DNA from: an uncultured Oscillospiraceae bacterium
Lineage (GTDB): Bacteria > Bacillota_A > Clostridia > Oscillospirales > Acutalibacteraceae
Reading direction: 5' to 3'
DNA: 64,000 nt
Assembly (NCBI GenBank): GCA_910587995.1
Contig: CAJUNS010000002.1
Coordinates: 1 to 64,000, forward strand
Position 1 is the stretch's first letter. Each line of letters begins with the position of its first letter. This document shows positions 41,053 through 49,802 of this stretch, piece by piece. The notes below the pieces were generated by a model. The model had not been told where the DNA came from and ran no database searches. It saw only the letters and a list, made by a program, of their open reading frames with translations. A program made the position numbers and the translations under genes.

Positions 41053-42573
41053 CTATTGCCTTTCGAAATTCTTAAAGATTTCCGTCAAAGCGCCCTCCAG
41101 CCCGGTGGGCAGCATGGCCCGGGCGGAAAAGTTCTCCCGGCACCAGTCCCCCGCCGCGCCGTGAAGCCAGGCGCCCGCCGCTGCAGCCTGAAAGGCCGGG
41201 ACCCCTTGAGCCAGCAGGGCTCCAATGACGCCGGCCAGCACATCGCCGCTGCCCCCCTTGGCCAAGCCAGGGTTGCCGGTGGAGTTCAAAGCCAAGCGCC
41301 CCTCTGGCCCGGCAACCACCGTGGCCGCGCCTTTGAGCAGCACCACAGCGGCGTTGGCGGTAGCGGCCCATTGGGCCGCCTCCAGCCGGCCTCTTTGAAT
41401 GGTTTGAACGGATTCCCCGGTCAGCCGGGACAATTCCCCTGGGTGAGGGGTAAGCACCAGGGGCACGGGCAGGGAGGCCAGGGGAAAGCCCCAGCGGGCG
41501 GCATAATTCAAGGCGTCCGCGTCCAAAAGCAGGGGGACCTTGCAGGACCGGAACACCATGGGACAGACCAACGCGGCCAGCTCCCCCAGGCCGCAGCCCA
41601 CGGCACAGGCGGTGGCTTGGGCCAGGGCCCGCTTCAGCTTGGCTTCGGTGGAGGCTGGGTCCCGGGCATCATAGACCGTGAAAACAGCCTCGGGCACGCC
41701 AGCCGCCAAAATGGAGTAGATGGACCGCTCGGCGGCGATTTCCAAAAGTCCCAAACCGCAGCGCAAAGCGGCCCGGGCGGCCATGAGGCAGGCCCCGGCC
41801 ATGCCATAGCTGCCGCAGACCAGCAGCAGCCGCCCCTGGCTGCCCTTGTGGGCTTGCGGGGGGATGGGGGGCAGGGCCTCCCGCACTTGCTTTTCAGTGG
41901 TAAGGCTGGCCTGGGTTTGGACGGAAGCCAGCAGGGCTTCGGGAATGCCCACCGGGCGGACCGCCACCTGGCCGCAGAATTCCATGGCCGGGTAGGAGCG
42001 GTGGGCGGGCTTCTCCACGGAAAAGGCCACCGTTGCCTCGGCCCGAAAGGCTCCCTCTGCAGCCCGTGCTGAGTCGCACTCGGTGCCGCTGGGCAGGTCG
42101 GCGGCTATGCGGTGGCCGCTTTGGGCGTTGGCGAAGCTGAGAAAAGAGGCGGCGTCGCCAGAGAGCTGGCCCCGAAAGCCAAAGCCGAAGACGCAGTCCA
42201 CAATAACCCAGGCGGCGGAAAGAGCGGCCCGGGCGGCGGCAGAGGCAGTCTGGGAATCCAGCACCGCCACCTGGGGAGGCAGCTGGGCAAAGGCGGCTTT
42301 GGCCAAGGCAGTGGCAGGCGGGCCCTGGACCAGAATAACCTGGCAGGACGCGCCCCACTGGGCCAGCTGGCGGGCGCAGGCAAAGCCATCGCCGCCGTTG
42401 TTGCCCTTGCCGCAGAGGATGGCCACAGGCCGGGACTTCAGCGGCCCCCAGCGGGTCTGGGCCTCTTGGGCCAGAGCCTGTCCGGCGTTCTCCATCATTT
42501 GGGCGAGGGAAAGGCCGCAGGCCTGGGCGGCAGATTCCAGGGCTTGGACCTCGGACTTGCGAAAAAGATTCAT
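41053..42573 (-). CDS. nnr: Bifunctional NAD(P)H-hydrate repair enzyme Nnr
   Basis: Nnr repairs damaged NAD(P)H: the N-terminal YjeF_N half epimerises NAD(P)HX and the C-terminal half is the ADP/ATP-dependent dehydratase. The 506 residues contain PVAILCGKGNNGGDGFACARQLAQWG and DLPSGTECDS in the N-terminal half. In the C-terminal half are GRLLLVCGSYGMAGACLMAARAALRCGLGLLEIA, LVLTPHPGELSRLTG and NPGLAKGGSGDVLAGVIGALLAQG. The start at 42573 has AAGGAGG 8 bp upstream; the longer frame to 42834 runs through repeat sequence. It is followed by the CmpB-type gene in the same transcript. Confidence 0.94.
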   Translation of the reverse strand: MNLFRKSEVQALESAAQACGLSLAQMMENAGQALAQEAQTRWGPLKSRPVAILCGKGNNGGDGFACARQLAQWGASCQVILVQGPPATALAKAAFAQLPPQVAVLDSQTASAAARAALSAAWVIVDCVFGFGFRGQLSGDAASFLSFANAQSGHRIAADLPSGTECDSARAAEGAFRAEATVAFSVEKPAHRSYPAMEFCGQVAVRPVGIPEALLASVQTQASLTTEKQVREALPPIPPQAHKGSQGRLLLVCGSYGMAGACLMAARAALRCGLGLLEIAAERSIYSILAAGVPEAVFTVYDARDPASTEAKLKRALAQATACAVGCGLGELAALVCPMVFRSCKVPLLLDADALNYAARWGFPLASLPVPLVLTPHPGELSRLTGESVQTIQRGRLEAAQWAATANAAVVLLKGAATVVAGPEGRLALNSTGNPGLAKGGSGDVLAGVIGALLAQGVPAFQAAAAGAWLHGAAGDWCRENFSARAMLPTGLEGALTEIFKNFERQ

Positions 42574-42660
42574 AGAGAGGGCCTCCTTAAAGATTTGTGA
42601 TAGAATGAAATGGTGGTGCTGCCCCCTAGGGCAAGGCCGCGAGACGCTGTCTCGCGCTCC

Positions 42661-42692
42661 GCCGCCTTTGAAAAGGTGGACGAAACTTTTAC
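42661..42692 (-). repeat. Short intergenic repeat, family C, copy 1
   Basis: The reverse complement of this 32-bp block matches 58141-58172 at 28 of 32 positions (GTAAAAGTTTYGTCCACYTT start). It lies upstream of nnr, in the 42574-42827 gap, where I see no gene; flanking sequence is otherwise unassigned. Confidence 0.7.
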
Positions 42693-42827
42693 GATTACGA
42701 TGTTTTTTCGTAAGGGGCAAGCAAGCCGGCTCCCTCCACCCCAAAAAAGCGCGTGACAAAGGTTTTTGGGAGTTCTTAGAAGCATTTTCCAAAAAGGGTC
42801 TAGGGCTGCAAAGTCCCCGGTTTCCCC

Positions 42828-42856
42828 TTGACAAGGGCGTCAGCCGATACTATAAT
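42828..42856 (+). promoter_or_regulatory. SigA promoter of ribU
   Basis: TTGACA (42828-42833), a 17-bp spacer and TATAAT (42851-42856) match the consensus exactly. The transcript would start about 6-10 bases before the FMN riboswitch. Confidence 0.93.
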
Positions 42857-42868
42857 AATACCAGCAAA

Positions 42869-42997
42869 AGGTCTTCGGGGCAAGGTGAAATTCCTGGCCG
42901 GCAGTGAAAGTCTGCGAGCGAGAAAGCGGCAACCCGCTTTTTGGCTGAACTGGCGCAATTCCAGTACCGACGGTATAGTCCGGATGAGAGAAGATCG
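42869..42997 (+). ncRNA. FMN riboswitch (RFN element)
   Basis: The conserved RFN blocks are present in order: GTCTTCGGGGCA, AGGTGAAATTCC, GGCCGGCAGT, a GCGAGC segment, a variable arm, AATTCCAGTACCGACGGTAT, then AGTCCGGATGAGAGAAGA. FMN binding is known to lower expression of riboflavin genes. Here it lies between a consensus promoter and a terminator in front of ribU. Confidence 0.96.
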
Positions 42998-43040
42998 CGG
43001 CGTGGGCCCCTGTGTCCGCGCGGCTGTCTCTTGCCGTTTG

Positions 43041-43073
43041 TCCCCGTGCGCCCAGGCGCTGCGGGGATTTTTT
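43041..43073 (+). terminator. Riboswitch-controlled terminator of ribU
   Basis: The stem TCCCCG-GCGCC pairs with GGCGC-CGGGGA and is followed by six T residues, 38 bp before ribU. Its place after the FMN aptamer suggests transcription stops when FMN is bound. Confidence 0.88.
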
Positions 43074-43110
43074 GGCCCTTTGCGAAAAATTACCGGAAAG
43101 GGATGCTTCT

Positions 43111-43710
43111 ATGGAAAAAACAATCGCAGTAAAAAAAATCAACACCCGCAAGCTGGCCGTCACGGCCATTTTGGGGGCCGTGGCCTCGGCGCTGATGTTC
43201 CTTGCCTTTCAAGTGCCTCTCATGCCCAGCTTCATTCAGATGGATTTGTCCGAACTGCCCGCGCTGCTTGCGGCCTTTAGCATGGGCCCCTTAAGCGGCG
43301 TGGGGGTCTGCCTGATTAAAAACCTGGTGCATCTATTGGCCACCAGTACCGGCGGCGTAGGGGAACTCTCCAACTTCCTTTTGGGCGCGGCCTTTGTGCT
43401 TCCGGCGGGCCTCTTCTACAAATACCGCAAAAACCGTATGGGCGCATTTTTAGGGGCCCTGGTGGGGGCTGTCTTTATGGCGCTGGCCAGCCTGCCGGTA
43501 AACTATTTCATCACCTACCCCTTTTACACCCTGTTGATGCCTTTGGACGCCATTCTGGGCCTCTATCAGGCCATCAATCCCAATGTGCACAGCCTGCTGG
43601 ACGCCCTGATCTGGTTCAACATACCCTTCACCCTGTGCAAGGGCCTCCTGAGCGTGGCGGTTACCTTTTTAATCTATAAGCGCATCTCGCCCATCCTTAA
43701 GGGCAGGTAA
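43111..43710 (+). CDS. ribU: Riboflavin ECF transporter S component RibU
   Basis: RibU is the membrane substrate-binding part of an energy-coupling-factor riboflavin importer. The 199 residues have about six membrane segments with the ECF-S pattern LAVTAILGAVASALMFLAFQVPLMPSFIQMDLSELPALLAAFSMGPLSGVGVCLIKNLVHL. The upstream FMN riboswitch makes riboflavin the likely substrate. The energising EcfA/A'/T module is not in the window and is presumably shared. GAAAGGGATGC precedes the ATG; a longer ORF would run through the terminator and was rejected. Confidence 0.95.
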   Translation: MEKTIAVKKINTRKLAVTAILGAVASALMFLAFQVPLMPSFIQMDLSELPALLAAFSMGPLSGVGVCLIKNLVHLLATSTGGVGELSNFLLGAAFVLPAGLFYKYRKNRMGAFLGALVGAVFMALASLPVNYFITYPFYTLLMPLDAILGLYQAINPNVHSLLDALIWFNIPFTLCKGLLSVAVTFLIYKRISPILKGR

Positions 43711-43711
43711 A

Positions 43712-43759
43712 GTTAACGCGGTTCAAAAGCGGTAAATACCGATTTCCAAGTGCGTTTAC
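43712..43759 (+). repeat. Intergenic repeat, family B, intact copy
   Basis: A 48-bp block starting GTTAACGCGGTTCAAAAG and ending CAAGTGCGTTTAC. The same two ends recur at 47467-47484 and 47587-47614, separated there by about 100 bp. It lies right after ribU and before a terminator. Confidence 0.8.
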
Positions 43760-43773
43760 TATAAATACGAAGC

Positions 43774-43812
43774 AAAAAACCCGGGCCTTCCCAGCGGAGG
43801 GCTCGGGTTTTT
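43774..43812. terminator. Bidirectional terminator between ribU and GGDEF gene
   Basis: AAAAACCCG...GGCCTTCC pairs with GGAGGGCT...CGGGTTTTT across a short loop, with A- and T-tracts on both ends. It serves two convergent genes. Confidence 0.9.
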
Positions 43813-43816
43813 GGGT

Positions 43817-45187
43817 TTAGTCTTGATGAAAGCGGCAGCCGCAGCGGCCGTTTTTCTTTACTTCATACAGGGCCCGGTCGGCCATGCCGTACAGCTCGTC
43901 GGTGTAGCCCATGGCGGAGAAAGCCCCGCCCACGCTTAAGGACACGGAGGGCAGCCCGTCGTCCGGGTGGCGCAGCTTGTGGTTGATGGACCGCACCTTC
44001 TCTTCGATCCGTTCCTGCTGCTGAGGCTCTATCTCGGTTAAAATCACCGCGAACTCGTCGCCGCCAATGCGCGCGGGGAAGTCAGTGGCCCGAAAGCTTT
44101 TTTCCAAAAGCCTTGCCACTTTTTTCAGCACGGCGTCTCCGGCCTCATGTCCAAAGCGGTCGTTGATTCCCTTGAAATGGTCCACATCCACAATCAAAAG
44201 CGCCAAAGGCTGGACCTTGACCCGCAGCACCTCCTGGATCTCTTGAAAAGCTCCCCGGTTGATCAGGCCGGTTAAAGGGTCGTGCTCCGCCTGGTGGCGC
44301 AGCAGCACCTCGTTGGCGGCGTTTACCTCATAAATGTCGTTGTAGGTCAGGGCCAGATATTTAAACTCATAGGCGCCGGTAATCTCCATGAGCTTTTCTT
44401 CCTTGATGCAGCTGACATAGACCTGCAAGGGCTTTACAATCAAAAAGGTGATCATAATGAAGACCAAAACGTTCTGCACAAAAAGGGCGCTGAAGAGGGC
44501 GCGTTCCATCAGCAGGGTATTGTCCAGGTCCTTTAGGCTCAACTGCTGGGCGTTTTGGGTGGAGCTCATCACGTCGGTGAGGAAGTAGTCGATGTTGCTG
44601 GTGATCAGCTGCTTTTTGGCCTGGTATTCCGTGCCGAAAACCAGATCCCGGACCTCATCCAGCTTGGCCTGGGCGCTCAGAGCCGCGTCCTTTTTCGAGA
44701 GCTTTACCTGGGCCACCTTTGGGTCCAAGGCGGCGGGGTCTAAGGACAGGGCCTCCGCTGCCAGGCGGATGGCATAAACTTCCCGCTCCATCAGCTGGTT
44801 GGAGTAGTCCAGGGCGGTCTCCAGATAGCGCAGGGCCCGGGGGCTGGCCTGTTTGTCCAGCTGTTCCAGGGCGGTCTCCCGGCGGCGGGCCACATTGGTT
44901 TCGTGAAAATAATTTTCCACATAGCCGCTGTCCAGGGTAACCGCGAACAAGCGCACCTGCTCGGTCAGGTAGTCGGACCCGGCGGACACCTGGGCGGCGT
45001 CCTCATGGCAGGCGATGTACTGGGAGGTGCTTTGAACCATATGGTCATAGTCCGCGGAGGCTTGGCGGGTGATCAGGAGCAGGGCTCCGTAGAGCAGGCA
45101 GGAGAAGATAATCATGGCGGCGTTTAGGCTGCGGACTTTAATTCCTTTGACAGGACTCTTGGTTTTTTTAGGTTCATTCGTTTTCAT
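43817..45187 (-). CDS. Membrane diguanylate cyclase (GGDEF)
   Basis: Synthesises the second messenger c-di-GMP. The 456 residues have two membrane segments (about 20-42 and ~235-258) flanking a ~190-residue helical outer sensor region. A short cytoplasmic linker and a GGDEF domain (~295-456) follow. The catalytic motif RIGGDEFAVIL is intact, and the inhibitory I-site RxxD (RATD) lies exactly five residues upstream, so product inhibition is likely. DHDPLTGLINR and DVDHFKGINDRFGHEAGDAVL are also typical. AAGGAG lies 9 bp before the ATG. It is the only apparently active c-di-GMP enzyme in the window. Confidence 0.94.
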   Translation of the reverse strand: MKTNEPKKTKSPVKGIKVRSLNAAMIIFSCLLYGALLLITRQASADYDHMVQSTSQYIACHEDAAQVSAGSDYLTEQVRLFAVTLDSGYVENYFHETNVARRRETALEQLDKQASPRALRYLETALDYSNQLMEREVYAIRLAAEALSLDPAALDPKVAQVKLSKKDAALSAQAKLDEVRDLVFGTEYQAKKQLITSNIDYFLTDVMSSTQNAQQLSLKDLDNTLLMERALFSALFVQNVLVFIMITFLIVKPLQVYVSCIKEEKLMEITGAYEFKYLALTYNDIYEVNAANEVLLRHQAEHDPLTGLINRGAFQEIQEVLRVKVQPLALLIVDVDHFKGINDRFGHEAGDAVLKKVARLLEKSFRATDFPARIGGDEFAVILTEIEPQQQERIEEKVRSINHKLRHPDDGLPSVSLSVGGAFSAMGYTDELYGMADRALYEVKKNGRCGCRFHQD

Positions 45188-45280
45188 GAATAAGGCTCCT
45201 TGCGGATTAAAATGGGCCTTTTCTCTAGTTGCAAAAGGTTTTCAAACAAGCCCTATGGTGCTGCGGAGGGCTTTTCCGGC

Positions 45281-47395
45281 TCAAATGTGGAACATCAGCT
45301 CAGCGTAAGAGGGGTAGGGCCAGACCCCGGCGCAGACGTTCTGCTCCATCTCGTCCACGGTGGCCCGCAGGCGCTCCATAGCGGGGATCACCTGGTCCCG
45401 GTAATGCTGGGCGGCAGTGAGGATGTTGGGGCTCTCTGTTTTGGGGTCCCGCAGCAGGGGGTCCAGCTGCTCCACTTGGGCAAAGGCCTGGTCCAGCAGG
45501 CCGGAAAGCCGGCGGATGAGGGCGGTCTCCGCCGCGCAGGGCAGGCCCTCCACCGCCGCGCGCTTGGCGGCCACAGCCTGGGCCAGGGTGGACACATAGC
45601 CGCTGACCGCCGGGAAAATCTCCTGGCGCACCATGCCGCTCATGGTCAGGCTCTCGATGTTGAGGGTTTTGACGTACTCCTCCATAATGGTCTCGTACCG
45701 GGCCTCCATCTCGGCCTCGGTGTAAATTTTGTGCCGCACAAAAAGCTGAATGTTTTTCTGGTCCAGGTACCGGGGCAGAGCGTCCACCGTGGTGGGCAGG
45801 TTCAAAAGGCCCCGACGCTGCGCCTCGGCCAGCCATTCTTCCGAGTAGCCGTCGCCGTTGAAGATGATTCGCTTATGTTCCTTTGCCACATCCCGCACCA
45901 GGGCCCGCACAGCGGTGTCCATATCCGCCGCGCCCGCCAGCCGCTGGGTGAACTGTCCCAGCTCCTCGGCCACAATGGTGTTGAGCATAATATTGGGGCA
46001 GGCAATGGAGATGGCCGAGCCCAGAGAGCGGAACTCGAACTTGTTGCCCGTGAAGGCAAAGGGGGAGGTGCGGTTGCGGTCGGTGGTGTCCTTGTTCAGG
46101 TCGGGCAGCACCCGCACGCCGGTTTCCAGCTTTTTGGGGTCCATGCCCCCATAAGGCAGGCCCGCCTCAATGCTGTCCAGAATAGAGGTGAGCTCATCCC
46201 CCAAAAACATGGAGATGACAGCGGGAGGCGCTTCGTGGGCCCCCAGCCGGTGGTCGTTGCCCGCCGAGGCCACGGAGATGCGCAGCAGGTCCTGGTATTC
46301 GTCCACACCCTTGATGACAGCGGCCAGAATCAGCAAAAAGGGCAGGTTCTCCCAGGGCCGGGGTCCGGGGTCCAGCAGATTTTTCCCCGTGTCGGTGGAA
46401 AGGGACCAGTTGTTGTGCTTGCCGCTGCCGTTTACACCCGCGAAGGGCTTCTCGTGGAGCAGGCACACCAAGCCGTGGCGGTCCGCCACATTGCGCATGA
46501 CCTCCATGGTCAGCTGGTTGTGGTCGCAGGCGATGTTGGTGGTGGTGAAGATGGGGGCCAGCTCATGCTGGGCGGGGGCGACCTCGTTGTGCTTGGTTTT
46601 GGCCAGCACCCCCAGCTTCCACAGCTCCCGGTCCAGGTCCCGCATAAAAGCGGCCACCCGGGGCTTGATGGCCCCATAGTAGTGGTCGTCCATCTCCTGG
46701 CCCTTGGGGGCCTTGGCTCCAAAAAGGGTGCGGCCGCAGAAGATCAGGTCCCGGCGCTTTTGGTAGAGCTCCTTGTCAATGAGGAAATATTCCTGCTCGG
46801 GCCCCACGGTGGTGACCACCTGCTGGGTCTTCTCATCGCCCAACAGGCGCAGCAGCCGGAGGGCCTGGTTGCTCAGGGCCTCCATAGAGCGCAGCAAAGG
46901 GGTCTTCTTGTCCAGCACCTCGCCGCTGTAGGAGCAGAAGGCGGTGGGGATGTACAGGGAGCCCCCCTTGACAAAGGCATAGGAGGTAGGGTCCCAGGCG
47001 GTGTAGCCCCTGGCCTCAAAGGTAGCCCGCAGGCCGCCAGAGGGGAAAGAAGAGGCGTCCGGCTCGCCCTTGATGAGCTCCTTGCCGGAAAATTGCATAA
47101 TCACCCGGCCATCGCTGGTGGGGGAGATGAAGCTGTCGTGCTTTTCGGCGGTAACGCCGTTGAGAGGCTGAAACCAGTGGGTATAGTGGGTGGCGCCCAG
47201 CTCCACGGCCCAGTCCTTCATGGCGGAGGCCACGGCGTTGGCCACGGTCAGGTCCAGCTCCTTGCCCTCGTCGATGGTTTTGCGCAGGGAGCGGTACACG
47301 TCCTTGGGCAGGCGCTCCATCATCACGTCGTCGTTGAAGACGGCGCTGCCGAAGAGCTGGGGAACAGACTTGCGGTTTTCGGAACAGGTGCTCAT
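45281..47395 (-). CDS. glnN: Type III glutamine synthetase GlnN
   Basis: Makes glutamine from glutamate, ammonia and ATP. The 704-residue length is diagnostic of the large type III enzyme (~700) of Bacteroides and clostridia. Motifs include PQLFGSAVFNDDVMMERLPKDVYRSLRKTI, TVGPEQEYFLID, KTKHNEVAPAQHELAPIF, CLLHEKPFAGVNGSGKHNNWSL and DRNRTSPFAFTGNKFEFRSLGS. The ATG at 47395 was preferred over the one at 47413 because GAGTGG lies upstream of it and the upstream ATG sits too close to a -10-like TATACAAT. It stands alone between a GGDEF gene and a repeat-rich gap. Confidence 0.94.
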   Translation of the reverse strand: MSTCSENRKSVPQLFGSAVFNDDVMMERLPKDVYRSLRKTIDEGKELDLTVANAVASAMKDWAVELGATHYTHWFQPLNGVTAEKHDSFISPTSDGRVIMQFSGKELIKGEPDASSFPSGGLRATFEARGYTAWDPTSYAFVKGGSLYIPTAFCSYSGEVLDKKTPLLRSMEALSNQALRLLRLLGDEKTQQVVTTVGPEQEYFLIDKELYQKRRDLIFCGRTLFGAKAPKGQEMDDHYYGAIKPRVAAFMRDLDRELWKLGVLAKTKHNEVAPAQHELAPIFTTTNIACDHNQLTMEVMRNVADRHGLVCLLHEKPFAGVNGSGKHNNWSLSTDTGKNLLDPGPRPWENLPFLLILAAVIKGVDEYQDLLRISVASAGNDHRLGAHEAPPAVISMFLGDELTSILDSIEAGLPYGGMDPKKLETGVRVLPDLNKDTTDRNRTSPFAFTGNKFEFRSLGSAISIACPNIMLNTIVAEELGQFTQRLAGAADMDTAVRALVRDVAKEHKRIIFNGDGYSEEWLAEAQRRGLLNLPTTVDALPRYLDQKNIQLFVRHKIYTEAEMEARYETIMEEYVKTLNIESLTMSGMVRQEIFPAVSGYVSTLAQAVAAKRAAVEGLPCAAETALIRRLSGLLDQAFAQVEQLDPLLRDPKTESPNILTAAQHYRDQVIPAMERLRATVDEMEQNVCAGVWPYPSYAELMFHI

Positions 47396-47466
47396 AGAGA
47401 CCACTCTTTTCATATTTATATTGTATACAAGGCGGACACAGGGAAGGCCGGGGTCCGGTACCTATT

Positions 47467-47614
47467 GTTAACGCAGTTCAAAAGAGGCGATGCCTCTTTT
47501 GAACCTGGCGGCGCGGGCTTGCCCGCGCCGGGAGTGTCCGTTATGGAGAGCTTTTCGTGTTCCCCGCGCCGCCCGGTTGAAAATCAGTAAATACCGATTT
47601 TCAAGTGCGTTTAC
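47467..47614 (+). repeat. Family B repeat split by an insert carrying family A sequence
   Basis: The left end (47467-47484) and right end (47587-47614) match the two halves of the intact copy at 43712-43759. The ~100 bp between them contain two hairpins and a truncated family A element (47530-47575: GGAGTGTCCGTTATGGAGAG...). This looks like insertion of one repeat into another. Confidence 0.75.
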
Positions 47615-47913
47615 GATACATAATAAGTGCCAAGGTCCGGGAAGGTTCCCGGCGGCCCCTTTTTTCCTATTTTAGCGGCAAAGGTAGGGTTTGTCAACCA
47701 GCTCTTCCCTGGCAGGGGCAAGTTTGCCCGTTCCCAAAAGACGAAAAGCAAAGAATTTTTCAATGGAAAGGCCCCTGCCCGTTCCGGTAGGCTTTATGTA
47801 TGTTTATCATGTCTCCACCGCGCCGCTTCCGTTTAAGATTTCATCATAATAATAAAGTATAGCACAAAATCTCCGAAAACACAATGCTTTCCCCCAAATC
47901 GGGAGCGTCCCAA

Positions 47914-47992
47914 CCGCAGAGATAATCATCTATGTTCCCCCCGCCCTACGGGCGGGGGGAACACGAAAAGCTCTCCAAAACGGACACTCCTC
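47914..47992 (-). repeat. Palindromic intergenic repeat, family A, copy 2
   Basis: The reverse complement aligns along its whole length with the copy at 2634-2716. It has a perfect 14-bp stem (47933-47946 with 47950-47963) and a 3-base loop. It lies about 220 bp before carA. Confidence 0.85.
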
Positions 47993-48130
47993 CCCAAATC
48001 CTCCGGCAAGGGACGGGGCTTCCTCCCGCCCGGTTTTGTCCGGATCACAGAGAGGAAGACAAAAAGCCGGTCCAGAAAGGCGGCCTTTTTGTTATGGAAG
48101 GAGAAGCGGCGGAAAAATGAAATTTCCCTC

Positions 48131-48159
48131 TTGCGCTCTTCCCGTTTTTCGAGTACAAT
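48131..48159 (+). promoter_or_regulatory. SigA-type promoter of the car operon
   Basis: TTGCGC (48131-48136), a 17-bp spacer and TACAAT (48154-48159) lie 55 bp before carA. No PyrR-type attenuator was recognised in the short leader. Confidence 0.7.
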
Positions 48160-48214
48160 ATTAAGTTGAAAAAGCTTGCGAAGTGGAGAACGCGATAATT
48201 CGGAAAGGATTGTG

Positions 48215-49291
48215 ATGCACATGGGAAAAACGGCGTATCTGGTGCTGGAAAACGGCAGGGTTTTCCGGGGAGAGCGGTTCGGGGCCCAGGAAGAGGTGCT
48301 GGCCGAGGTGGTTTTTACCACCGGCATGACCGGCTATCTGGAGGCTTTGACCGACCGGAGCTATTGGGGACAGATTGTGGTGCAGACCTTCCCGCTCATC
48401 GGCAACTATGGGGTTATTCCCGCCGATTTTGAAAGCGACGTCATTGGTCCGAAAGGGTATATCGTCAAACATTGGTGCCAAGCTCCTTCTAACTTTCGTT
48501 CAGAAGGCAGCCTTGACGCCTTTTTTCAAAACCGGGGGCTCACGGCCCTGTGCGGCGTGGACACCCGGACCTTGACCAAGATCATTCGGGAAAAGGGCGT
48601 GATGAACGGAGTCATTACCGATGACCCGGCCTCCGTGGACCTGGAAGCCGTGGCCGCCTACAAGGTGCGGGGCGCGGTGCGGGCCATGTCTGCCAAAGAG
48701 CGCCGGGTGGAAGGCCCGGAGGACTACCGGTGTAAAATCGCCCTGATGGACTACGGCATGAAGGACAGCATCTGGAGGGAGCTGGCGGCCCGGGGGGCCC
48801 AGGTGCACATCTGCCCCTGCGGGACCACCGCGGAAGAGGTTGCGGCCTTGGATGTGGACGGGGTGATGCTCAGCAACGGCCCCGGCGACCCGGCGGAGAA
48901 CACGGAGCTTGTGGCGGAGCTGCGGCGCATTAACCAGCTGAAAAAGCCCACCTTCGGCATCTGCCTGGGCCACCAGCTGATGGCCTTGGCCCACGGCTGC
49001 CGCACGGAGAAGCTGAAGTACGGCCACCGGGGCGAAAACCAGCCGGTGAAAAACCGGGAGACCGGCCGGGTGTACATTTCCAGTCAGAACCACGGCTACG
49101 CGGTGGTCAGCGAAAGCCTGGACCCCCAGTGGGGCAAAGAGCTCTATGTCAACGTAAACGACGGCACCTGCGAGGGCGTGCGCTACAGCTATATGCCCGC
49201 CTTTACGGTGCAGTTCCACCCAGAGGCCTGCGGCGGGCCCCTGGACACCCGGATGCTTTTTGACGAGTTTTTCGCCATGATGGGCAAATGA
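48215..49291 (+). CDS. carA: Carbamoyl-phosphate synthase small subunit CarA
   Basis: CarA hydrolyses glutamine and passes ammonia to CarB for carbamoyl phosphate (arginine and pyrimidine synthesis). The 358 residues have the N-terminal small-subunit domain (AYLVLENGRVFRGERFGAQEEVLAEVVFTTGMTGYLEALTDRSYWGQIVVQTFPLIGNYG) and a class I glutamine amidotransferase domain with nucleophile Cys in PTFGICLGHQLMA and His in TVQFHPEA. The ATG at 48215 has AAAGGA 5 bp upstream; the ATG at 48221 is an alternative. A Nudix gene separates it from carB. Confidence 0.96.
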   Translation: MHMGKTAYLVLENGRVFRGERFGAQEEVLAEVVFTTGMTGYLEALTDRSYWGQIVVQTFPLIGNYGVIPADFESDVIGPKGYIVKHWCQAPSNFRSEGSLDAFFQNRGLTALCGVDTRTLTKIIREKGVMNGVITDDPASVDLEAVAAYKVRGAVRAMSAKERRVEGPEDYRCKIALMDYGMKDSIWRELAARGAQVHICPCGTTAEEVAALDVDGVMLSNGPGDPAENTELVAELRRINQLKKPTFGICLGHQLMALAHGCRTEKLKYGHRGENQPVKNRETGRVYISSQNHGYAVVSESLDPQWGKELYVNVNDGTCEGVRYSYMPAFTVQFHPEACGGPLDTRMLFDEFFAMMGK

Positions 49292-49298
49292 GGCGCCT

Positions 49299-49802
49299 AT
49301 GAACCATGAGAACACTGACTGGAGCCGCTCTGTGGCAGGCGTGGTTCTAAAAGAAGGCAAGGTGCTGCTCTGCCGGCACACCTATGGAGGCGGCAAGGGG
49401 CTGCTCATTGTGCCCGGGGGCTACCTGGAGCGGGGCGAGACCCCGGAAGAAGCCGTAAGGCGGGAGCTGCGGGAAGAGACTGGCATAACCGCGGAGCCCG
49501 GGCGGCTTTTAGCCGTGCGCTTTGGCACAAAGGACTGGTACGCGGCCTTTGCGGCGGAGTATGTGTCCGGCCAGGCCCGTCCGGACGGGGACGAGAACGA
49601 CCTGGTGGTCTGGATGAACGTGGAAGAGGCCCTGGCCCGGGAAGACGTGCCGGGGCTCACCAAGGCGCTGATCCAGCGGGCCCAGGAGGATGGCGGGTTT
49701 GTGCCGCAGTCCTATGGGACCCCATCGGGCCGGACGGAAACGGACCTGTACGGGTTTTCACAGAGGATGAAGAAAAGGGAGGATAACTATGCCACTGAAT
49801 AA
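49299..49802 (+). CDS. Nudix hydrolase inserted between carA and carB
   Basis: A 167-residue Nudix hydrolase that would cleave a nucleoside-diphosphate-linked compound. The Nudix box is intact: GGYLERGETPEEAVRRELREETGI (about 48-71). It starts 7 bp after carA and overlaps carB by 14 bp, so the three genes are almost certainly cotranscribed and coupled. Most genomes have carA and carB adjacent. The substrate cannot be told from sequence; the location hints at nucleotide housekeeping, which is an inference. The short spacing leaves only GAGGCGCC as ribosome site. Confidence 0.9.
   Translation: MNHENTDWSRSVAGVVLKEGKVLLCRHTYGGGKGLLIVPGGYLERGETPEEAVRRELREETGITAEPGRLLAVRFGTKDWYAAFAAEYVSGQARPDGDENDLVVWMNVEEALAREDVPGLTKALIQRAQEDGGFVPQSYGTPSGRTETDLYGFSQRMKKREDNYATE

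Larger units (their letters stand above)
47396..48130. other. Repeat-rich intergenic region upstream of glnN and carA
   Basis: This ~735-bp stretch has no gene I can support. It holds a minus-strand -10-like TATACAAT near the glnN start, a perfect 13-bp hairpin (47476-47488 with 47492-47504), a perfect 9-bp GC hairpin (47510-47518 with 47521-47529), two parts of repeat family B, a fragment and a full copy of family A, a CCGGGAA/TTCCCGG stem with a following T-run (about 47636-47670), and a weaker A/T-flanked stem at 48061-48088. Confidence 0.75.

Noticed and set aside
42574..42827. Protein-coding gene upstream of nnr
   Set aside because: The open frames there are short, run through a repeated element and have no ribosome site or family match.
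45200..47590. A 796-codon plus-strand open frame opposite glnN
   Set aside because: The minus strand encodes a complete type III glutamine synthetase; the plus frame is Gly/His/Leu-rich shadow sequence.
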